From the NCBI GenBank assembly GCA_032719365.1, contig CM064873.1, positions 5,180,501 to 5,244,500 on the forward strand: 64,000 nucleotides of DNA, in the 5' to 3' direction. Positions within the stretch are counted from its first letter, which is position 1. The number at the start of each line of letters is the position of its first letter. This document shows positions 21,119-30,754 of this stretch, in pieces. The stretch is from Prinsepia uniflora (Eukaryota > Streptophyta > Magnoliopsida > Rosales > Rosaceae). Below the pieces are notes generated by a model. That model worked only from the letters and a program-made list of their open reading frames with translations. It did no database searches and was not told the DNA's origin. The position numbers were made by a program, and so were the translations under genes.

Positions 21119-21556
21119 TCACTGCCGGTTGCTGTCGTAATCGACGACCTCGGAATCCGCAAGCGATCTGGAGTGCTGGACTATGGACCGTCCGATGGAG
21201 TTGATCCACTCCTCCTTCTCCTTCTCCGAGTCGGCGATGAAGTACATCGTGTCGTGGTTGTTAGTCGAAAGCTCGAAGGCGCAGGGTTTGTGAACCACGT
21301 CCTCGGCGCCCTTCACCGTCAGGCACGTGCCGACAGGGATGACTCCACGCGGCATCGACGCTCGAGTCACGTGAGAGTCCTTGAACCAGAAGAGCTTGCC
21401 CTGTTTCAAGACGAACCAACGGCGGCGCCAGGTCTTGATGTACTCACCTTGCTTGGTGAGCCACGTGGCGCGTTCTGGGTTGGACCAGAACTCGACACCG
21501 GTGTAGTCTTCTGGGCTCGGGTCTAGGCCCGTCGCAGCCCGCCAAATTCCCTCCAT
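21119..21556 (-). CDS. Pleckstrin-homology domain protein, AtPH1-like
   Basis: A single exon of 145 residues. MEGIWRAATGLDPSPEDY is the characteristic start of plant PH1 proteins. The PH domain spans about residues 27-130: an N-terminal WLTKQGEYIKTWRRRWFVLK carries the basic loop that contacts phosphoinositide headgroups, and EKEEWINSIGRSIV is the C-terminal helix with its invariant Trp. No other domain is present, and length equals the family norm. In Arabidopsis, PH1 (At2g29700) binds PI3P and sits on late endosomes, where it affects NRAMP1 localisation. The role here is inferred. The coding sequence is notably GC-rich compared with its flanks. Confidence 0.93.
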   Translation of the reverse strand: MEGIWRAATGLDPSPEDYTGVEFWSNPERATWLTKQGEYIKTWRRRWFVLKQGKLFWFKDSHVTRASMPRGVIPVGTCLTVKGAEDVVHKPCAFELSTNNHDTMYFIADSEKEKEEWINSIGRSIVQHSRSLADSEVVDYDSNRQ

Positions 21557-21795
21557 TTTTGGTTGAGCTACAGTCGAGGGGAAGGAGAAATAGAGAGATG
21601 GGTTTTGTAATTTCAGTTTCAGTTTTGGTTTGGGATTTAGAAACAGAATCAGTTTTCTTGCCTAATTCCGCAACTCGAGAGTCGAAACGGGCCAACTCAC
21701 ACGACACCACGTTGTGTTGGCAATTCAGTTATATTTTAGCGAAATTAATGGACATATAATATTTTACCCATTTATTCAAAAGTAGAGTTAGACTA

Positions 21796-22992
21796 CTTCA
21801 AAATATGTTTACAAAAAAAAGTAACTATATAAAGGGAATGACAGATTAAAAAAAAAAAAACAATAAAGTAAATGGTAACTTCGCAGTAACCAGTTGAGAG
21901 AAATTAGAAAAGAGGTCATTGAGGGATGGAAATGCTCGAGAAAATTTATTCTCATCTTTTATCTTCGTTTCATCTTTTCTCATTCTCATCTCATCTTTCT
22001 CGTATCTCCCTTAATTTTATGTTTGATTTTTGTTAAAATAAATAAACCGCGTATTTAAGAAATTAACGAAAATATCTTATTGGAATATGACGAAGATGAA
22101 TTTGTGGGTGTGAGGTGGAGAAGATTCAGGAGGGCGAATTTGTAGATCTAATCTAATAGTGCCCCACTGGTTTAGATTTAATCTTATAGCCCGATTGTCA
22201 CATATGCTTGCAAATTTTTTGATTTTGTAGTTCTTGTCTATAAAGGAGTAGTCTTTTGTATAGAACATGCTGAGAAATAAGGCTTAAATTCAAATTGAGA
22301 ACCTTGTAGCTCTGTGTAGTGAGAATTGCTTTTTTAGGGTCCTAGTGACCTCTCTTCTAATTTCAAAAGTGAATCATGTATATCTTTATGTATGTATAGT
22401 CAGACAGTGTCTTTACAGTCAAGTAGTGTCTTTACAGTCAGGTAGTATTCTTATAGTTAGATAGTATATTTATAGTCAGTGCAGTTGTATATCTTTATGT
22501 ATGTATAGTCAAGCAGTGTCTTTACAGTCAAGTAGTGTCTTTACAGTCAGGTAGTATTCTCATAGTTAGATAGTATATTTATAGTCAGTGCAGTGAGAAT
22601 TGAATTTTTTGGTCTGAAATTTGCATTACCCTGACTATAAGGACACTATCAAACCATAAGATTAGACCTAAACCAATGATGCACTATCAGATTACATCCA
22701 CAAATTAGCCCTGATATATATGGTCTTCTACCCAATCATCTTCCTGACCTCATACCTGCAAATTTGTCTTCTTCACTCGCCATTTGATTATACTTTAATT
22801 TATTAAATTCCCTACACTTGTGGTTCATTCACCTTACCAAAAATCAAATATAAGAATAAGGGAAATGAGAGGAATATGAAAGGCAGATAGAAGATGAGAG
22901 AAATTTTTCGCCTCTTCTAATTTCTCTCAGCTGGTTGCTACAATATTACAATCCCCTTTATATAGTTTCTATTTTCGTAAACACATTTTTGA
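21796..22992. mobile_element. Non-autonomous MULE-like element with long inverted arms
   Basis: The left arm (21796 to ~21915: TTCAAAATATGTTTAC, AACTATATAAAGGG, CCAGTTGAGAGAAATTAGAA) pairs with the reverse complement of the right arm (~22905-22992: TTCAAAAATGTGTTTACG, AACTATATAAAGGG, CCAGCTGAGAGAAATTAGAA). Inner parts carry AATAGTGCCCC and ATAGTC-type repeats like those of the MULE at 835-8155. There is no coding sequence. A TSD could not be found, so the exact ends are uncertain by a few bases. Confidence 0.7.
22378..22595. repeat. 109-bp tandem duplication of AGTCAGGTAGT repeats
   Basis: GTATATCTTTATGTATGTAT begins at 22378 and 22487. Each copy contains four short units of the form TAGTCA(G/A)G(C/T)AGTGTC. 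These are subterminal repeats of the element at 21796-22992. Confidence 0.85.
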
Positions 22993-23269
22993 ATGTTCTA
23001 TTTTTTAACAACATTCGTGGAGAATATTCTATTCACATCAATTTTATATTTTCAGTTTTAATCATCCGGTTATTTATTTATGGAATGTGATTTCATAATT
23101 TCTTCCAAAAAAATTTGTAACATCGGTGTGTATTGTATAGTTTACTATCCATAATGACAATAGTGGAAGGGAATTATTCGCCATAATGAACTATTAAAGA
23201 CGAACATTAGACCCAAGAGCTCTCACCTAGCCCTATGATTGTCAGACCTCTAAGACCCCTAACCTAGGG

Positions 23270-23274
23270 GAGAT
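23270..23274. other. TSD GAGAT, left copy
   Basis: GAGAT precedes the left LTR and reappears at 25372-25376. Confidence 0.9.
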
Positions 23275-23319
23275 TGTAAAATATCTAGGCCCAAAATTCA
23301 AATATATCTACAAAATGTT

Positions 23320-23485
23320 GTTTGAAGCATTAATGAAGTAAGTGGTTGTAGGTAAGTGGGATCCAAAATGTAGTAGGTGGTTGTAGGTAAGTGGGATCCA
23401 AAATGTAGTAGGTGGTTGTAGGTAAGTAGGATCCAAAATGTAGTAGGTGGTTGTAGGTAAGTGGGATCCAAAATGAAGTAAGTGG
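23320..23485. repeat. 35-bp tandem repeat in the LTR
   Basis: Units contain GTGGTTGTAGGTAAGTGGGATCC. Four copies occur here and three in the right LTR (about 24855-24965), exactly accounting for the 35-bp length difference. Confidence 0.9.
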
Positions 23486-23888
23486 GTGGGTGAAGTATTA
23501 ATGAAAGCATTTAGATGGTTCCTCCTTGGCCTATATAAGGAGAGGTCATTTGCTCATTCCATCAATCTCATCTAAGAGAAACATCTTCCTCCAAGAAGAG
23601 AGTGAAGAGTGCCCACTCCAAGTTGAGAGTGTTGAGTGTTGTAGTGTTGGTAGCAAAACAAGTGTGAGAGAAAGAGTTTCCTTCAAGTAGTGTTCTTGAA
23701 GTTGTGCATCTCTTTGTACCCCTAATTTCATTAGTGGAGATTCTTGTTGTTGTTGCCCCGTGGACGTAGGCATATTGCCGAACCACGTTATATCCGGTGT
23801 TCTCTATTCTTTGCTCTTTTATTTCCTTGCATATTTATCTTTTTTGTGGGTTGAGTTATTATTTCCATTCTACTATTTTCCGCAACAG

Positions 23889-23900
23889 TGGTATCAGAGC
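23889..23900 (+). other. Primer-binding site (initiator tRNA-Met)
   Basis: TGGTATCAGAGC sits one base after the left LTR, the standard plant Ty1/copia primer site. Confidence 0.9.
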
Positions 23901-23916
23901 TCTAGGTTCGTTGAGA

Positions 23917-24774
23917 ATGGAAGGCTCAAGGAGTACCATGGTTCGACTCAACCACTCCAATTGGATTACATGGAAGCCGAGAATGGAGGACATTCTCTAT
24001 TGCAAGGATCTGCATGAGCCCATAGAAGGAGAGGAAGGCAAGCCTGAGAATATGGGAGATGCTGAATGGAAGAAGTTGAATCGCAAGGCTATTGGCCATA
24101 TTCGTGAATGGGTGGATGATAGTGTGTTCCACCATGTGTCCAACGAGACTAACGCCCATGCTCTTTGGTTGAAGTTGGAGTCATTGTTCGAACAAAAGTC
24201 CGCATCGAAGAAAGCGTTTCTCATTAAGGAGCTTGTCAACATGAAGTATAAGGAGGGCGTAAGGGTGACTGAGCACCTCAACAACTTCCAAAGCACTGTC
24301 AATCAATTGGCCACGATGGACATGAAGATCGCGGATGAGCTTCAAGCGTTATTGCTTCTTGGATCTTTGCCCGACAGCTGGGAGACCTTTGTCATTACTG
24401 TAAGTAACTCTGCTCCCAATGGTGTGTTATCTATGGATAATGTTAAAGACAACATGTTCAATGAAGAGACTAGGAGAAAGTCATCTAGTTCCGATAATAG
24501 TCAAGTCTTTGTGACGGAGAATAGAGGAAGGAGCAAGAGTAAAGGTCCCAGTCGAGATCGCGGAAGAAGTGCAAGCCGTTCGAGGACACGATTCAATGGA
24601 AGGTGTCATAATTGCAATCTCTATGGCCACATGATGAAGAATTGCAACAAACTAAAGAATAACAAGAAGGATGGGAAAGATGGCTCAACCTACCAAAAGA
24701 AGGAGGACACAACCAATATTGCAGCAAATCCGCTGGAGTGGACTTCAAGTAGAATTCACGTCGTTTTGACCTAG
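23917..24774 (+). CDS. Ty1/copia-type GAG polyprotein of the TR-GAG element
   Basis: 285 residues from MEGSRSTMVRLNHSNW, the usual start of this GAG class. The capsid region (UBN2/retrotran_gag-like) covers about residues 10-200 with NWITWKPRMEDIL, LWLKLESLFEQKS, YKEGVRVTEHLNNFQ and LLLGSLPDSWETF. A Ser/Arg-rich linker and one CCHC zinc knuckle follow (C-X2-C-X4-H-X4-C: CHNCNLYGHMMKNC). The frame ends shortly after the knuckle, before any protease motif. It has no internal stop, so it may still make particles that package the element's RNA. Confidence 0.92.
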   Translation: MEGSRSTMVRLNHSNWITWKPRMEDILYCKDLHEPIEGEEGKPENMGDAEWKKLNRKAIGHIREWVDDSVFHHVSNETNAHALWLKLESLFEQKSASKKAFLIKELVNMKYKEGVRVTEHLNNFQSTVNQLATMDMKIADELQALLLLGSLPDSWETFVITVSNSAPNGVLSMDNVKDNMFNEETRRKSSSSDNSQVFVTENRGRSKSKGPSRDRGRSASRSRTRFNGRCHNCNLYGHMMKNCNKLKNNKKDGKDGSTYQKKEDTTNIAANPLEWTSSRIHVVLT

Positions 24775-25371
24775 TTGGCCTAGAGGGGGAGATTGTAAAA
24801 TATCTAGGCCCAAATTTCAAATATATCTACAAAATGTTGTTTGAAGCATTAATGAAGTAAGTGGTTGTAGGTAAGTGGGATCCAAAATGTAGTAGGTGGT
24901 TGTAGGTAAGTGGGATCCAAAATGTAGTAGGTGGTTGTAGGTAAGTGGGATCCAAAATGAAGTAAGTGGGTGGGTGAAGTATTAATGAAAGCATTTAGAT
25001 GGTTCCTTCTTGGCCTATATAAGGAGAGGTCATTTGCTCATTCCATCAATCTCATCTAAGAGAAACATCTTCCTCCAAGAAGAGAGTGAAGAGTGCCCAC
25101 TCCAAGTTGAGAGTGTTGAGTGTTGTAGTGTTGGTAGCAAAACAAGTGTGAGAGAGAGAATTTCCTTCAAGTAGTGTTCTTGAAGTTGTGCATCTCTTTG
25201 TACCCCTAATTTCATTAGTGGAGGTTCTTGTTGTTGTTGCCCCGTGGACGTAGGCATATTGCCGAACCACGTTATATCCGGTGTTCTCTATTCTTTGCTC
25301 TTTTATTTCCTTGCATATTTATCTTTTTTGTGGGTTGAGTTATTATTTCCATTCTACTATTTTCCGCAACA

Positions 25372-25376
25372 GAGAT
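25372..25376. other. TSD GAGAT, right copy
   Basis: Perfect match to 23270-23274 directly after the right LTR. Confidence 0.9.
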
Positions 25377-25870
25377 ATCACAGTTAGTTCTTCATAAATG
25401 AGGTGGGCCGGAAAACCCATCTTCGTCAATTTAAATGGTGCACATGGATGCAAAGGAACATACCAAAGCGTTTCTCACTTACTAGTGAAGATGACTACCA
25501 GAGATGGAGTTTTGGGCTAAGCCTCGCAATAGCCTAATGCTTATGTAGTGAACTCCACATGCTTTATCTATCATCGTCATTTGCAGAAGTCGAACATAAA
25601 AACTTGAGAACTCTCGCTTATCAATGAAAAAAAGAAACCCCACTTACCCTTAAGATATGTCGCTTATGAGTGAAAATAAATCCCACTAGATTCCTATCAT
25701 TAAAAGAGAGAGAAAATAAATCCTCTAGTGTTACATGCAATCTTAGTTACCAAGAAAATTATGAGCAAGAAGAGGTTAAGTCTCCATAGAACCAGAGGCA
25801 AAGCTTGTAAATGAATTTCTAACTCAAAGCCATTGGCCATGTCCAAACAGATTAAGGATGAGGAAAAAAC
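25377..25870. other. Intergenic, no gene seen
   Basis: The gap between the TR-GAG element and the end of the CHFR-like copy. No poly(A) tract follows the CHFR stop on its strand. Confidence 0.55.
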
Positions 25871-27267
25871 CTACATATTCGAACCCCTGGTTGGCGGGCA
25901 GACATGATTTCTTCTACGAGCATGTTCTTCATTATGGTGCTGCGTCCAACATGCATATCCATACCAGCAATTCTCCCTGTTTGATGCCTCCACAGGTAGA
26001 TGATGTTGGGGAATTGAAGTCCGAAAACAGTACAAGAGAAACGAGATCAACTTCTCATAACAATGATTGCATGTAGGCGTCCCGGAAGTTATCATCCCAG
26101 CATGATTCAGCGATATCCTTGTTCGATCAATCTCTCTGTTGTCCAGCTTTGCAATCCATTCTGTAACAACATCCTGCAATGTTGTCCCCAAATTGGCAAT
26201 ACACTTCTCAGTGATCACTTGTTCCTGCCTGTTGTTTTCATGTGCTGAGGTAGGAATTCTAAGGATGGTTGGTCGTTCCGAGATTGGTTTGAAAGTGTCA
26301 TGACTGCAAATGCGGTGAGCTTCACTTCCAGGAAGCCTCTGTGAATGCCAATAGGTACCACAGAATGCCTTATCACATCCTAGACAGTGTTGAGGTAAGC
26401 TAGGGTTAGGTCATGATGGCATCATTCCTCCACAGGCTTGACATTGTAGATGGATCGTGGTTTGATTGCAGCGAAACCCACCAAACTCAGTACCACATTG
26501 AGGACATGGAAGTGGCGCATTATTATCAGCTTCATCGTCCATTTGTGAGCGAGCCCTCTTGGCACGAAGATTTTTCCCAGAGCTCACCATAAGATTTGAT
26601 CTTATTGTTGCATAGGAATCTAAAATTGCTACTTCATCGCTGGAGCGTTCCAAGGAAGAATCCACCTTTATTGTTTCTTCCGCAATGTTAAGCAGGAAGT
26701 GGTTTCTTCCAACAAACTGAACAACTGCTCGACATTGGGGACAAAGTACACTTGAGCCTTTCTCCTGTGAACTCTTCAACCACTTCGAGAAGCATCCATT
26801 GCAGAAGTTATGGAAGCAAGGAGCAACGGTCACAACATCATGCCATATATTTAAACAAATACAGCATTTTGCATGCGCACATCCATACTAATCTTCAACT
26901 GCTTCTGCCAAGTTTCAGGGCCAGCCAATACATTGAACCTGTAGCTTAAGTAGCCTTCCTTATCAGGACCGGATGTAATTTCACTTCCACATCTGATAAC
27001 AATAGTGTCTTCGGCATGGATTAAAGCACCGTCAACAAGAATTGCAGTCATACTTTTATTTTGAATTGTGGCAGAAGAAGAATGGTCTGAATTCCTTGTT
27101 ATTTTCAACCAGTTGCACTTGTCAATCGAAGAGGAGAAGATCTCCGAGCAAATTGTAATCTCATCTGAGCTTATCTCCACATCCGGATATCTTGAGTCTG
27201 ATGGAACAAGCTTGGCCCAGATTTCGCAAGAGGGTTTTGCACCAGAGCTCTTTCCAATTTCCACCAT
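25871..27267 (-). pseudogene. Intronless, broken CHFR-type FHA-RING E3 ligase copy
   Basis: The 1,397-bp stretch equals a 465-residue protein minus one base, with no introns. From the ATG at 27267 it reads MVEIGKSSGAKPSCEIWAKL and an FHA-like domain to residue ~130 (YPDVEISSDEITICSEI, TRNSDHSSSATIQNKS, VIRCGSEI). At 26876-26877 one base is missing, where GTG-CG-CAT replaces an expected extra codon. The next frame then gives the C3HC4 RING (CCICLNIW, CFHNFCNGCF, LCPQCRAVV) and a Cys-rich segment (CPQCGTEFGGFRCNQ, CQACGGMMPS). A TGA at 26411-26413 stands where relatives have Arg, consistent with CGA to TGA. The same frame then runs to the true C-terminus (HCLGCDKAFCGTYWH, CWYGYACWTQHHNEEH, VCPPTRGSNM). 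Family members ubiquitinate targets, and animal CHFR acts at a mitotic checkpoint. A truncated FHA or RING product is possible but a working ligase is unlikely. Confidence 0.88.
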
Positions 27268-28150
27268 CCCTTGCCTATACAAAGCACAAAGCAACCTGGA
27301 AACTTAAAATTTAAATCACACAAACCAATCAACATTTTGATTAACATTATAGGCCAAAGATATCTATATCTATTCAACTATATATTAGCCAAGAATCATA
27401 GATATAATTCTCCACATCCAATCACAGACTTGAAAGAAAGTCAATTTGGCACTTAATAAAACTTGTTTCAGTAACTCAATTTGTCAACACAAAGAAAGAC
27501 GCTATGGTATCCACATTCCACACCAAAATGCCCAAACAATGGAGATCAACAGCAACCTTCATACATCATAGAACCACATGACAGTTCAAATAAGCTCTTA
27601 ACTCACAACATAACCACATACACGAAATGTTCGCAGAAGATAGTTTCATCAATTAAGAAGAGAGTCAAAAAAGCTTGACAGGAAGGGTATCCGGCAGTGG
27701 CATCAGCTCGGCCCAGAAATGGACCATTCTACTACAAAATTACATACATAGCACATATAGACACTGATTTAAAGGCTGCATAATTCGCACTGCGATTTTA
27801 ACTGTAAAACCGCAGAAATTGTCTGCAAATTCCCACGGATATTGTCAATTCATCAGAAAATTTATATCCAGAATCAGTCATACCTTCTCCTCAAAATGCC
27901 TTCTTCCATGCAATCTCATTGGAGTTTTCTTTCTTACATGACCTAATTTCCAAAGAATTTTAAAATAGAAGAGATGTTTATATTTATTGTGGAACCCAAA
28001 ATCACCGGAAAAATGTGGAGCTGCCACGTGGCCCATAATTCTCAAAATGACCAAATTGCCCTTGGCAATAATACTTGTAAGCACAAGCACCGGACATGGC
28101 CCAAACCAGAATGACATGTGGAAGCCTCTCCACCCTCGATTTGTATAACA
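27268..28150. other. Upstream flank of the CHFR copy, no gene seen
   Basis: On the reverse strand, TTTCCAG and TATAG sit just before the copied ATG (27270-27302) and could be old UTR sequence. The rest has no recognisable coding frame. Confidence 0.5.
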
Positions 28151-28163
28151 CGTGTTAGCATGC

Positions 28164-28376
28164 AAATTGATGAGCATTTGTCCCACATCGAAACTATGGA
28201 AATTGAACATCTCACTCACCCCTATATAAGAGGTAAATTGATGAGCATTTGTCCCACATCGAAATTATGGAAATTGAACATCTCACTCACCCATATATAA
28301 GAGGTAAATTGATGAGCATTTGTCCCACATCGAAACTATGGAAATTGAACATTTCATTCACCCCTATAAATAGCAA
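28164..28376 (+). promoter_or_regulatory. Three tandem 71-bp USE + TATA promoter-like modules
   Basis: AAATTGATGAGCATTTG repeats at 28164, 28235 and 28306. Each unit carries GTCCCACATCG (28180, 28251, 28322), identical to the plant U-snRNA upstream sequence element RTCCCACATCG. A TATA motif follows 31-32 bases later (TATATAAG at 28223 and 28294, CTATAAATAG at 28362). That spacing is close to the four-helical-turn spacing reported for Pol II snRNA promoters. No snRNA follows, so these probably drive the retroelement. Confidence 0.65.
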
Positions 28377-28629
28377 GGCACATTTCATTTCCAAGTTAAG
28401 TTGATTCTTCGCTTCGAAGTATATCCTTTTCCTCTCTCAAAGCTAACTTAGGCATCGGAGTGTTCTTGGTTGAACAACCCCCCGGGTAAATCGATCGAGA
28501 CAACGATAGCTAATTGTTTGCTGTTTGCAGGAATTGTGAGAACTTTTCGCGGCGGGTTCGATTTCTGCTTCAACAATTGGTGCTTTCATTGAGAGCTATT
28601 GAGTTATACTCAGAAGAAGCTCTCTCATT

Positions 28630-29000
28630 TGTTCATCTTTCTTCGTTCGTCGTTCATCGACATTGTTCGAAGATTTTGAACGTTGTTCATCACTCATCAG
28701 GAATTTGTTCATCGTTCATCTTTCTTCGTTCGTCGTTTATCGACATTGTTCGAAGATTTTGAACGTTGTTCATCACTCATCAAGAATTTGTTCATCGTTC
28801 ATCTTTCTTCGTTCGTCGTTTATCGACATTGTTCGAAGATTTTGAACGTTGTTCATCACTCATCAAGAATTCGTTCATCGTTCATCTTTCTTCGTTCGTC
28901 GTTCATCGACATTGTTCGAAGATTTTGAACATTGTTCATCGTTCATCTCTCTTCGTCCGTCGTTCATCGACATTGTTCGAAGATTCTGAACGTTGTTCAA
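28630..29000. repeat. 83-bp tandem repeat in the element leader
   Basis: TTCATCTTTCTTCGTTCGTC and GACATTGTTCGAAGATTTTG recur about five times. Full units are 83 bp (for example from 28678, 28761 and 28844) and the last two are shorter. Because 83 is not a multiple of three, the same peptide appears in successive frames, so the array is not a conserved coding sequence. Confidence 0.9.
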
Positions 29001-29100
29001 ATTACCCATCAACAGCTTTCCAAATTCAAAATTCTTCGAATCGGCATGGCTAAGGCTCGTCGATCCGCTCAGTCAGCCGGAGAAGGTATTTCTGCTTCAA

Positions 29101-29766
29101 CAATTATATTTATATTAATATTTATATTGATATTGCTAACCCATATAATTCTAACCCATATATTTATATTTTTTTTATTAGAAGAGATGTTTTATTACAA
29201 TAGTATGATAGATAAATATTTGGTCTATCATGAACGCAAAATATACCTCCAAAATAATAGTAAAATTTTTTTTAAAAATTTATACCACCTAAATAAGTTG
29301 AATTCAGGGGAAAAAAAAAAGGTAAATATAATAATTGCTTTACGGCTAATGAAGTGTTGTACTAAAAATTACATTTATCTTCATTGAAAATTAAAACATA
29401 AACTTGCTGTCCCATTAAAAAATCTTCCCAAAAATCATTCTTTGAGATAAAAATTTGGGTTTGGCCAAAAAAATTTGGTGAAAAGAAAAAAGTACAACAT
29501 ACAGTGATAAGGGGTCGATTTTGAGGAATGGGTTGATTTGCCGGCAAACGTTATGTAGATGTTGACACGTATGTTTATAGGCCCGCTTGTTTTACACCGT
29601 ACACGAGGTCTCCATCAAAAGGAAAAAAAAATTATTTGAGAGTGCCAGAAAGATTAGAAAAAATCTTGATAAAAGTCTCTGCCACGTCATGGTATAGTTG
29701 GCTCGCACGTTATTGTCTTCTATTTCTATATAATCGTCTCTCCTCCACCACCACTTCCGCCTCCTC
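29101..29766. other. AT-rich DNA upstream of the FQR1-like gene
   Basis: No gene or element is recognised. About 29600-29766 probably holds the gene's promoter; a TATA-like CTATATAATC occurs near 29727. Confidence 0.5.
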
Positions 29767-30008
29767 CATACCTCACACTGAATTATTGATTCAATATTAT
29801 TGTCCTCCGCTCTCTGCATTTTGAAGGTAACACATGAACTCATCGTCTTTCATTTCTTCTTCCTCTTCATATTTTCTTTCAAATTCATACCTCACACTGA
29901 ATTATTGATTCAATTTTATTGTCCTCCGCTCTCCTGCATTTTGAAGGTACCACATGGACTCATCTTCTTTAATTTCTTCTTCCTCTTCATATTTTCTTTC
30001 AAATTCAT
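29767..30008 (+). repeat. 119-bp tandem duplication in the FQR1-like 5' leader
   Basis: CATACCTCACACTGAATTAT starts at 29767 and 29886. Both copies contain CTGCATTTTGAAGGTA(A/C)CACATG, a plausible leader-exon end with a GTAAC or GTACC splice donor, and TCTTCCTCTTCATATTTTCT. If the 5' UTR is spliced, the exon and its donor are duplicated. Confidence 0.85.
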
Positions 30009-30754
30009 AATAGTTGGAGTCTTTCACTGTTTGATTATATCTGGGTTTTGTTAGTTTTGAATTGAAGCATTTGTTGAAGAAATTAAGAGGGCTTCCATTT
30101 TTTTTTAATTTCTTTTTATGTTATTGTTGTTTTAGTAATTAACAAGTATTGGCCATTTTTAATAGTTGAAGAAGATCGTCTTTATATTATTTCCATTTTT
30201 CAGTTGCTTTTACAGTTCGACTTCATAAATTTGGGTGGATTTTGATTTCCTTACTGTTCTTTTATTTTTCTTTTTCCAGACTGAATCTTTTTCCGAACTC
30301 TTTTAGTTATTTGAAATGCATTTAATCATTCTAAATTAGTCGCGTTTACTTGCCATGAAGAATTGCAGCCATCCATTAGTTTATAAAGAATTGATGGGTT
30401 TCAGTGTTTCACCTATGAAAATTGTAAAAATTCATTCATTTCTTCTCATTTCTTGATCGATTAATAATTTCTTGTAATGTGCTGCTCTGAGAATGAGATG
30501 AATGCTTGTTATTTTTTGTTACTCAATTCTGAAAGTCACTTCTTGCATTCGATATCCAACATTTTTCGAAAACTTGATCTGTTAGGCTCTTGAAATTGTG
30601 TTCTTCTGTCTTGATTAGTTGTAAAATTAAGCGTTAACTACTGATGATCAATGGAAGTTTTTGTTTGTTACATTAACAATTGATCTGAAATCCTGCTTCA
30701 CAAATTCATCGGGCTAAATTTTTCTGGAAGTGATTGTATTATACGACTGCAACT

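Larger units (their letters stand above)
23275..25371 (+). mobile_element. Complete GAG-only LTR retrotransposon (TR-GAG type)
   Basis: The left LTR 23275-23887 (613 bp) and right LTR 24794-25371 (578 bp) both start TGTAAAATATCTAGGCCC and end TTTTCCGCAACA. They differ by a few substitutions and one 35-bp repeat unit. A perfect TSD GAGAT flanks the element. A primer site TGGTATCAGAGC (23889-23900), complementary to initiator tRNA-Met as in Ty1/copia elements, follows the left LTR. A purine tract AGAGGGGGAGAT precedes the right one. The interior encodes only a copia-type GAG and no protease, integrase or reverse transcriptase, so it must rely on an autonomous partner. Confidence 0.93.
28151..29100 (+). 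mobile_element. Truncated LTR retrotransposon: LTR, leader repeats, gag start
   Basis: A likely LTR of ~425 bp runs from TGTTAGCATGC (28151) to GCTTCAACA (28575). It includes a TATA box (CTATAAATAG, 28362), the LTR-like segment TTAGGCATCGGAGTG, and the following ATTGGTGCTTTCATTGAGAG that often opens plant LTR-element interiors. A leader with 83-bp repeats ends at an ATG (29046) giving MAKARRSAQSAGEG, which looks like a gag start and is lost after ~14 codons in AT-rich DNA. No second LTR is present. The left boundary is a best estimate. Confidence 0.55.

Noticed and set aside
21173..21526. 117-codon frame on the + strand
   Set aside because: Antisense shadow of the GC-rich PH-domain exon.
23320..23485. 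CRISPR-like repeat array
   Set aside because: Repeats are directly adjacent without spacers, lie in an LTR, and the genome is a plant.
28164..28376. U-snRNA gene
   Set aside because: USE and TATA motifs are present but no snRNA sequence follows at the expected distance.
28514..29387. Series of overlapping 60-150-codon frames
   Set aside because: Produced by the 83-bp repeat rotating through frames; only the short gag-like start at 29046 looks meaningful.
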